IMG/VR virus record: IMGVR_UViG_3300006802_000788
Span: 1 to 20,333 of that record
Strand: one strand, 5' to 3'
Source of the DNA: a virus
DNA: 20,333 bases
Position numbers and translations under genes: made by a program. The notes below the pieces were generated by a model, which searched no databases, was not told the origin of the DNA, and worked only from the letters and a program-made list of their open reading frames with translations. Positions 1 through 6,727 of this stretch are shown here, in pieces; within the stretch, counting starts at the first letter, position 1; each line of letters begins with the position of its first letter.

Positions 1-1
1 A

Positions 2-166
2 AAAGCATTAATAGACACTGGCTTATCATTATTAACTTTGATTATAGTGTGTGGAATAGGATTATTAATAGGGTATTATATAGATAGTACATTATTAGTC
101 ATATCTGTAACCGTAGGCGTATCAGTGTTAATGGTTTTCTTAATGTCTTATTATGATAACTACTAA
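2..166 (+). CDS. C-terminal part of a small membrane protein (5' end outside window)
   Basis: An open frame enters from the left edge and runs 54 residues to a TAA at 164-166. The visible part is almost entirely hydrophobic, with two likely transmembrane helices (roughly residues 7-28 and 33-50) and a short polar tail ending YYDNY. Its last 14 bases overlap the start of the ligase gene, so the two are probably co-translated. It could be a holin or another small phage membrane protein. I recognise no family and no catalytic residues are visible. Confidence 0.6.
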   Translation, partial: KALIDTGLSLLTLIIVCGIGLLIGYYIDSTLLVISVTVGVSVLMVFLMSYYDNY

Positions 167-896
167 CTTTTATAACGACTTCAAGCGAGCAGTCAAGATA
201 AGGACGGTTGACAATATGGCTGTACCTGTTTCTGGTGGTTTAGATTCTACTTTGATAGTTAAGGCTTTGAGGGATAATGGTGATATCTATAATTGCAAGC
301 TAATTAACATACAAGACGATGGATCGGACTACCTTTACGAGGTTGAAAGTAAATTCAGATACACCCAAAAAGAAATAGAATTTTACAGTATACCAGCAAA
401 ATATGATGAGATCGATCTTGAAAAGATGATTGAAATCTGGGAAGAACCATACTACGCAGCTAGTATAAATTATTATTTATTTCTTCATATACATTTATTA
501 GGTTCTAGAGTTTGCATGTCCGGTTGTGGAGCAGATGAACTATTCGGGGGTTACACATACTATAACACACCCGATTATCCACGTGGATTTATGCAGCCAA
601 TCGAGGCTATAAGCAACGAAGCAAAGAAGAAACAAGATTTGCACCTACTAACACACCACCATTTACGTAAAATGGACAAGATGGGTATGTATTTCAACGT
701 AGAGAGCCGTTATCCTTTTTTAGATAGCAAGGTATCAAAATACGAAGATGTAGGTAAGAGCATGATTAAAGAAATACTTTCAGAAGACTTTGACGATGAT
801 TTTATCAATAGACCAAAGCAAGGATTTAGAGCAGGTGAAAGCACGAAAGATATGTATTTGAAACAAGTTAATATTTGGACTAAATTATTCACATGA
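153..896 (+). CDS. Asparagine synthase-like ATP-dependent ligase, lacking the glutaminase domain
   Basis: This 247-residue protein looks like the C-terminal synthetase domain of asparagine synthase B. The PP-loop SGGLDST is at residues 27-33, SGCGADELFGGY at 123-134, the R-x-PFLD motif at 186-191 and R-x-K-x-G-F at 220-225. Known enzymes of this fold adenylate a carboxylate with ATP and then transfer nitrogen to it. The usual N-terminal glutamine-hydrolysing domain is absent: the frame starts 26 residues before the PP-loop. The enzyme would therefore use free ammonia, a partner amidotransferase, or a different amine. It overlaps the glycosyltransferase by ATGA (893-896), which suggests both act on one product, perhaps a modified glycan or virion protein. 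The substrate is unknown. Confidence 0.85.
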   Translation: MITTNFYNDFKRAVKIRTVDNMAVPVSGGLDSTLIVKALRDNGDIYNCKLINIQDDGSDYLYEVESKFRYTQKEIEFYSIPAKYDEIDLEKMIEIWEEPYYAASINYYLFLHIHLLGSRVCMSGCGADELFGGYTYYNTPDYPRGFMQPIEAISNEAKKKQDLHLLTHHHLRKMDKMGMYFNVESRYPFLDSKVSKYEDVGKSMIKEILSEDFDDDFINRPKQGFRAGESTKDMYLKQVNIWTKLFT

Positions 897-1654
897 GATT
901 AGGAATATTCTACACCATATACAACGGAACCGAATTATTAAACGGAGCCATTAGAAATATACTACCATATGTTGACGTTGTATTACTACACTATCAGACA
1001 ACATCAAACAGAGGCCATAAAAGCGATGAATTTGAAAAGTGGTATGAAGAGAACAGAGATATTTTAAGCGATAAGATACGTGTTCTAAAGTACAAACCTC
1101 GTAATGATTGGCAGGCAACAAAGAAGAACGAACGAATAAAGCACAACCAAGCCATTGATTTTCTACGTAAAGAAGGTTGTACACACTTTATGATGTCGGC
1201 CTGTGACCATTACTATAACCCTTTTGAGTTTAAAGCTGCAAAAGAATATCTAAAAAGTAATGAATTTGATGTAACTTGGACTAAAATGTATACATATTAT
1301 AAAAATCCGACTTGGCAATTAACACCTATGGAAGATTATTACATGCCTTTCATTAATAAATTAACGCCTGAAACAAAGATATGTTCACGTTTTCCAGTGC
1401 GAGTTGATCCAAGTTGTGGTATTGCACCGTATAAAAGTTATAAAGGGTTTGATGAAAAGGAAATGGTAATGCATCATTACTCAATGATTAGAACAGATAT
1501 AAGAAATAAGTTTAAAAATGCAGCGGCCAGTATCAATTGGAAAGCTGAACAATTTGTAAATGAGTATGAAAATTACGATATTAAAGAGAATCCCGGAGTA
1601 AGTTATTTTCAAGGGAGAAAAATTAAAGTAGTACCAAATTGGTTTAATATATAA
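893..1654 (+). CDS. GT-A-like glycosyltransferase family protein
   Basis: This 253-residue protein opens with a GT-A style strand and loop (MRLGIFYTIYNGTELLNGAI). It has a central hydrophobic strand ending in a DxD-like motif, the D105-H-Y of MMSACDHYY, where a GT-A enzyme would bind metal and sugar nucleotide. A late VMHHYSM segment (192-198) resembles the His-containing C-terminal part of the family. There is no signal peptide or membrane segment, so it probably acts in the cytoplasm. ATGA joins it to the ligase upstream and TAATG to the tail-terminator-like gene downstream. Placement among tail genes suggests glycan modification of virion proteins or of the host surface. Donor and acceptor cannot be read from the sequence. 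Confidence 0.65.
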   Translation: MRLGIFYTIYNGTELLNGAIRNILPYVDVVLLHYQTTSNRGHKSDEFEKWYEENRDILSDKIRVLKYKPRNDWQATKKNERIKHNQAIDFLRKEGCTHFMMSACDHYYNPFEFKAAKEYLKSNEFDVTWTKMYTYYKNPTWQLTPMEDYYMPFINKLTPETKICSRFPVRVDPSCGIAPYKSYKGFDEKEMVMHHYSMIRTDIRNKFKNAAASINWKAEQFVNEYENYDIKENPGVSYFQGRKIKVVPNWFNI

Positions 1655-2136
1655 TGGCAACAGTAACAGAAGTAGTAACGGAATTTGAAACCATTGCAGA
1701 CGCGCAAGTAGGGGTGAACACATTTAAATACAACTACCCTTGGAACAAGGACGCTTGGCTAGAAGTGACTTATCCTGTTTTAATGCTACATACTATCAGG
1801 GAAACAACAACGCAAAGCCGTAGGAATCAATATAAGGTATATACAATTACGTTTGGTGTTTACGATGATTACTTAGAAGCTGAGAAGGTGGCAACAGATA
1901 GAGCAGCCAAGCAAAGCGAATTGGAAGCTTTAGGGATTCACTTCCTTTTGGAGTTCGATTCAAGAGCCAAAGAAAAAACAAGTGACGAGGCATGGTTCAG
2001 ATTAACAGGAGACAGCGAAGAAAGACCAATAGGTGAATTCATTGAAAATATGGGTGACCAAAATTTGTACGGTTACGAAATATCATTTTTATTACAAGTG
2101 CCAGACGAATGCACAACGGGAACATTTAACTATTAA
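1654..2136 (+). CDS. Probable tail terminator/completion protein
   Basis: This 160-residue soluble alpha/beta protein has no membrane segment. Its make-up fits phage tail terminators: an N-terminal helix (VTEVVTEFETIADAQ), then alternating strands (YKVYTITFGVYDDY), a charged helix (EAEKVATDRAAKQSELEALG) and a closing strand (YGYEISFLLQVPDEC). Tail terminators cap the tail tube and meet the head connector. The assignment rests on size, secondary-structure pattern and position just before a gp10-like gene, not on a diagnostic motif. TAATG overlaps both neighbours (1652-1656 and 2134-2138). Confidence 0.45.
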   Translation: MATVTEVVTEFETIADAQVGVNTFKYNYPWNKDAWLEVTYPVLMLHTIRETTTQSRRNQYKVYTITFGVYDDYLEAEKVATDRAAKQSELEALGIHFLLEFDSRAKEKTSDEAWFRLTGDSEERPIGEFIENMGDQNLYGYEISFLLQVPDECTTGTFNY

Positions 2137-2270
2137 TGGAAAAGAAGAAAGAAAAATGGCCAGTTACTTTTGTTATAGACAGTAATCGTGTGACTTTAAC
2201 AATTCCGTTATGTTATGAAATATATTTAAGTCGAGGTGCTTTACCTTTCATTGTAACTTGTGTTAACTAA
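2136..2270 (+). CDS. 44-residue hypothetical protein
   Basis: A short frame starts at the ATG overlapping the previous stop (TAATG, 2134-2138) and ends in a TAA that overlaps the next ATG (2268-2272). This double overlap and the absence of any other use for the 133 bases support a real gene. The product starts MEKKKEKWPVTFVIDSNRVTL and continues as a beta-rich segment with two cysteines. No family is recognised. Its position suggests a small neck or tail accessory protein. Confidence 0.6.
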   Translation: MEKKKEKWPVTFVIDSNRVTLTIPLCYEIYLSRGALPFIVTCVN

Positions 2271-2800
2271 TGTTAGAAGCTGCAAAAATATCATATAAGC
2301 AATTAGCCAAAGAGCTTCTAAACTTGGAGGCCGCTGAAATTATTTCACAAGGACACAGGGCTACAGGCTCATTAATAAAGTCTTTTGAAAACCCAGTAAA
2401 AGACATACCGGGAGGAATAGCAATTGAAGGGTTAATGAATCGTTACGGTTTAGCTCTCGAAAAGAAAAGGCAACCGGGCAAACCGCCTCCTGTTTCAGTG
2501 TTAATAAAATGGATTAGAACAAAAGGAATATCAAGCCCAAATAAAACAACTAGACAAATTGCATTTGCAATGCAAGAGGCAATAAGGCGCGAAGGAATAC
2601 CAACAACAGGACGTAAGACCCCAAACGGAAAGGGGTCTTTTAGATTTTCTAAAACAGGAAGGCGAACAGCTTGGTTAACCACGGTATTAAAACAATCAGA
2701 GCCATTAATTGAAAAGCGAACAGAGGAAGCGATAGGCAAAGAAGCTGAAGTAATTGTTGAAAATATTGTAAGACTATTGCAAAAAAATTCAAATGGGTAA
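2270..2800 (+). CDS. HK97 gp10-like / minor head-tail joining protein
   Basis: This 176-residue basic, helix-rich protein has a long N-terminal helix, an ATGSLIKSF segment (about residues 32-40) and then IKWIRTKGI (79-87). A helix with QEAIRREGIPTTGRK follows, and it closes with a helical tail. The pattern 'ATG.L..S ... I..WI..KGI ... A..I...I...GIPT' is characteristic of gp10-like neck or minor tail proteins in Bacteroidota phages. It would sit at the head-tail interface. It lies between a tail-terminator-like gene and a large tail gene, overlapping the latter by 8 bases. Confidence 0.55.
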   Translation: MLEAAKISYKQLAKELLNLEAAEIISQGHRATGSLIKSFENPVKDIPGGIAIEGLMNRYGLALEKKRQPGKPPPVSVLIKWIRTKGISSPNKTTRQIAFAMQEAIRREGIPTTGRKTPNGKGSFRFSKTGRRTAWLTTVLKQSEPLIEKRTEEAIGKEAEVIVENIVRLLQKNSNG

Positions 2801-4388
2801 TATAAGTGTAGATAGTAGGGTAACGTCACCTAGTCCACTAGGAAAACAAGTATGGTATGAGGTAAGCTCAGATGATGCGGATATTGTCAGAATGAAAGGT
2901 TATATTGACCTAGACCCGGATGCTATTATCATATTAGACCCTGAAATTGGAGATACGAATACTTTTATTTTTGACTTTCAAAAGATAGTTGAAAGTAATC
3001 TTGGGGGTTATTTGACAACTGAAGAAGGTGGTCATGGTATGCCTATAATTGATACGTTTACAATACTAGATGCAAACGAAGCTTTTTACAGTATTAACCC
3101 GACTTTTACTGAGCTAGTCAGTACGGCAAGTGGGGGATTAGTCGAGGGTTCAACAATTAGCCCGGTCGGTGTTAGTACTAATGTATTAAATTCTTTCTTA
3201 CCGAGGGAGCAATCACAAACATTTGGAATATTTGATTTGAATAGTTCATCTGATCGATTCTTAACTAATAATTCTCCTAATTCTCCTTTTCCTATTACAT
3301 CAAGAAAAATAAGATTAGAAGATAATGAGTGGTTAAGTGCTTTTGACTCTACAGCGCATACAGATTTATATCTAAGGGTAGCCGTAACAAATACGAGCGG
3401 TGTTGAAACGGTTTCTTATATTGATGCTTCAGATTTGGCAACATATGACAGGGCCGATATTCCAGTAGGGCCGGTAAATTTAAACGCTGCAACATTAGAT
3501 ACTACTTACGGATCAGGTGTTCAACCAATAATTGATTCGACTACTAAAAGCTATACGGTAAGGATTGTTAGTTTAGGTAGTGAGGAAATTACAAACGGAA
3601 CTTTTGCTGTCGATGCAAACTGGACAAAAGGCGGCAACTGGACAATAGGAAGCGGTGTTGCGACTAATTCCGTTTTCGGGACAGGTGATGTCTTAAGTCA
3701 AACCTTGACTTTATCCACAAATCAAGATTACATATACACTGGTGACGGTTTATTCATTACTAATACAACTAAGGCATTAGTACAATTCAACGATGTTAAT
3801 ATTGTTGATATGATAGGTACTGGATTGAGTCCAGAGTCGTTAAGTTTCTCTCAAGAATTCACCACTGACTCAGTTATAAGTAATGCAGATATTGAAATAA
3901 TCGCAACGGTAACGTCAGGGTTTGTTTCGGTTGATAACATAAGTATTAAAACCATATCAACACTATCTGAAACTGTAACATATATAATATCTGATAGATG
4001 TCTAAATCATGAGGTTAGGTTTCATTGGGAAAATAGATTAGGCGGCTTAGATTCTTACACCTTCCAAAGTGAGAATAGAGGCATTAGAGTGAATAAAAAA
4101 AGCTACAATAAGCCATTAACTAAAGACTTTACAGTAGAAAGCAGAGGTAAAACAACACTTGGAGGAACTTCGAACATACAATATCAAGCCTTCACGCTAC
4201 CATTAAAGGACAATGAATTGATATGGTTAGAGGAATTATTCGAAGATAGGGCGACATATATCGAAGTAAACAGCGAATTTATACCAGTAACAGTTACAAG
4301 AAACTCAGTGCAAACGGTTGAAGATGGGTTGGTACAGTTAAGAATTGATTATACATATGCTAATGAGAGAATAATACTAGGTAAATAA
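2793..4388 (+). CDS. Large tail structural protein with an inserted carbohydrate-binding-like module
   Basis: This 531-residue protein is beta-rich. The N-terminal region (1-210) is a structural domain beginning with VWYEVSSDDADIV. The C-terminal part (about 392-531) has HEVRFHWENRLGGLDSYTFQ, a pattern I associate with distal-tail proteins of Bacteroidota phages. Between the strands YTVRIVS (254-260) and SETVTYIISD (392-401) sits a self-contained module, about 264-389, starting EEITNGTFAVDANWT. It resembles the jelly-roll carbohydrate-binding modules often embedded in phage virion proteins. The protein likely forms part of the distal tail with glycan-binding capacity. The exact tail role is inferred from neighbours. 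Confidence 0.6.
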   Translation: MGNISVDSRVTSPSPLGKQVWYEVSSDDADIVRMKGYIDLDPDAIIILDPEIGDTNTFIFDFQKIVESNLGGYLTTEEGGHGMPIIDTFTILDANEAFYSINPTFTELVSTASGGLVEGSTISPVGVSTNVLNSFLPREQSQTFGIFDLNSSSDRFLTNNSPNSPFPITSRKIRLEDNEWLSAFDSTAHTDLYLRVAVTNTSGVETVSYIDASDLATYDRADIPVGPVNLNAATLDTTYGSGVQPIIDSTTKSYTVRIVSLGSEEITNGTFAVDANWTKGGNWTIGSGVATNSVFGTGDVLSQTLTLSTNQDYIYTGDGLFITNTTKALVQFNDVNIVDMIGTGLSPESLSFSQEFTTDSVISNADIEIIATVTSGFVSVDNISIKTISTLSETVTYIISDRCLNHEVRFHWENRLGGLDSYTFQSENRGIRVNKKSYNKPLTKDFTVESRGKTTLGGTSNIQYQAFTLPLKDNELIWLEELFEDRATYIEVNSEFIPVTVTRNSVQTVEDGLVQLRIDYTYANERIILGK

Positions 4389-6727
4389 TGGGGGTTACAG
4401 TTGAAATACGAGATAGTGATAATTCAATAGAAGGGATTCTTGAGGTTCAAGATTCAACCGCCTTTCCTTTATCATTAACCTATGGTATAGCAGATATTAA
4501 AAACGCTACACCAACAAATAACCGTTGGCGAGGCGGTTCTTATTCAAAAGATTTTTCCGTAGCTGGTTCACACGCTAATAACCTATTATTACAACATATC
4601 TATGATACTAACATAGACGATGTTAAAGATATGAAGGCATTAAAGCCTTGTGTCGTTAAGGTTGATGGTATCCCGTACATGAATGGTAATTTTAAAGTGA
4701 TAGATATTACCACAAGTAAAGGCGTTAGGTCTTATAAATGCAGGGTAACAGGTGACAACCTTGTATGGGTCGATCAATTCAACGGATTAAGATTAAACGA
4801 ATTGAGTTGGGGTTCTCATACATTTGACAAGACAACAATTGAAGCTAGCTGGACAGCAACAAATTTAGATTACTATTATCCTATTACAAATTATGGTAAA
4901 TGGGACGTATCCGGACAGGTAAGCGTTGAAGATTTAAGGCCGGGTATATTTTTTAAGTCTATTATTGATAAAGCATTTTTAAATGTAGGTTATAAGGTAT
5001 CAAGTAATTTTTTTGATAGCGCACAATTTGGTGAATTATTTAGGCTTTTTACGGGTACAGGATTCAAACATCCACAAAGTACATTGGACACAAATCAATT
5101 TACAGCTACTAAAACAACTGACCAAGACGTTAATTTTGGGTCAAAGGCTTTTAATGTTGATTTAGGAGGAACTATAAACCCTATTGAGTTTGAGTCAACG
5201 GATAATGCGGGTGTGTTTAATGTATCAACGGATAAATTTACGGCTATTGAATACGCTAAATACGACTTTGAATTAAGTTTAAATGTTAAGGCCGTACAGA
5301 GCGCGCCTGATAATAACTATCTTCAAGTTAGGTTAAACGGTTCTTTGATTGAGGAAATAGAAATATTTTGGATAAATGGAACTTCAACGAGTACACCTGG
5401 ATTTTCTTCAGTAGAAGATTTAATAGTAAAACCTACTGCTTTAACATTACAAGTCGGTGACGAGGTTACATTTGCTTATAGATTTGAGTATACACAGATA
5501 AAGTCTTTAGCTAATGTAGAAATATCGATGTTAACAGGTACGACATTATCTAATTTAATGAGTCCACAATTTATTAGAGGCGTAAATGTAAATTTAGCAC
5601 AGCAATTACCTGACACTGAAATAATAAAATATATCAACGGTTTAACTCACTGCTTTAATTTGGTATGGAAAACGAATGTGTCTGAAAAAACCGTAATAGT
5701 TGAGCCTTTTGATAATTGGGATGATATAAGTGATGTAAATCAAGACGGATTTTATAAAGCAATAAGTGAGGCGAATGATTTTACTCAAGATTTAGATATT
5801 GGTAAATCCTATACGGTCGGGTTTTTAAGTGACTATAAGCGCGAAATAAGATATGAGTATAAAGAAGATAACAAAGATGATTTTTTAAAGAAAGTTAATG
5901 AGGCGGTTGAGGAAAGCTATGGAAGTTACAAACATACTTTTTCAGATCGTTTTAAAGAAGGTGAGCAGAAAAGCCAAAACCCAACATTTGCATTTACATA
6001 CTACATAAAAGATACCACTGTAGGAACTAATTCACTTACTAATCAAAGCCCTTTATTAGCTAGATTATGGAAGGAAACAAAAGAAAACGGGGCGGTTCCT
6101 GAGTTCGACACTGATTTTGAAGAAAGAATAGTGTATAGGAATGTAGATGTTCAAGGTAGTGTTCAATTAAATTGGGAGGGTTCTTTAATTAGCAACATTC
6201 CTACGGGTTTAAGTTTTGGTGACAGAACTACCGATTGGGATTTAAAATACAATGGTCAAAATGGATTGGTTGGCACTTTTTATGCCTCTCAATTAAATGT
6301 AATTGAAAAGGGAATATTTGTAAATGCCTTTTTTAAATTCAGAGAAAGCAGAATTCAACAATATGAAAATGGAGATTTATCGAGAGAGCCGTTATATTTA
6401 AGTAACCCACCAGAGTTAAAAGGATATTATTTAATAAATGAAATTGCAGACGTTACGCCTCAAAATCCTAATACATATAGATTTGAGTTGATTAAATATG
6501 AAAATAGAGAAAGTGCAATTATTGATACCAATCAAGACGATGGGATAGGAAATGGGCCTTTTGGCGAAGAAAGTATTTATAGCCCTGGTTTAGAGAATAG
6601 CATAAAGCCTGATTCAATACCTGTTTGGGCAGAGATAACATTAAGCGGCACAAATACAGCTATTTTACATGTAACAATGTATGATAGTGATGATAACACA
6701 ATTAAAGCAGTTACAATTCCGGGATAA
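4388..6727 (+). CDS. Tail hub / tail-associated protein with an inserted jelly-roll domain
   Basis: This 779-residue beta-rich protein is coupled by TAATG to the preceding and following tail genes. Residues 1-150 look like the N-terminal barrel of a tail hub: VTVEIRDSDNSIEGILE, then a strand-rich region with CVVKVDGIPYMNGNFKV. A region around 235-382 has the repeat-free strand pattern of a C1q-like jelly roll (AKYDFELSLNVK, YLQVRLNGSLIEEIEI, LTLQVGDEVTFAYRFEY). It then returns to hub-like sequence (INGLTHCFNLVWKTNVSEKTVIVEPF, 416-441). Such proteins close the tail tip and can touch the host surface. No peptidase motif was seen. Confidence 0.55.
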   Translation: MGVTVEIRDSDNSIEGILEVQDSTAFPLSLTYGIADIKNATPTNNRWRGGSYSKDFSVAGSHANNLLLQHIYDTNIDDVKDMKALKPCVVKVDGIPYMNGNFKVIDITTSKGVRSYKCRVTGDNLVWVDQFNGLRLNELSWGSHTFDKTTIEASWTATNLDYYYPITNYGKWDVSGQVSVEDLRPGIFFKSIIDKAFLNVGYKVSSNFFDSAQFGELFRLFTGTGFKHPQSTLDTNQFTATKTTDQDVNFGSKAFNVDLGGTINPIEFESTDNAGVFNVSTDKFTAIEYAKYDFELSLNVKAVQSAPDNNYLQVRLNGSLIEEIEIFWINGTSTSTPGFSSVEDLIVKPTALTLQVGDEVTFAYRFEYTQIKSLANVEISMLTGTTLSNLMSPQFIRGVNVNLAQQLPDTEIIKYINGLTHCFNLVWKTNVSEKTVIVEPFDNWDDISDVNQDGFYKAISEANDFTQDLDIGKSYTVGFLSDYKREIRYEYKEDNKDDFLKKVNEAVEESYGSYKHTFSDRFKEGEQKSQNPTFAFTYYIKDTTVGTNSLTNQSPLLARLWKETKENGAVPEFDTDFEERIVYRNVDVQGSVQLNWEGSLISNIPTGLSFGDRTTDWDLKYNGQNGLVGTFYASQLNVIEKGIFVNAFFKFRESRIQQYENGDLSREPLYLSNPPELKGYYLINEIADVTPQNPNTYRFELIKYENRESAIIDTNQDDGIGNGPFGEESIYSPGLENSIKPDSIPVWAEITLSGTNTAILHVTMYDSDDNTIKAVTIPG

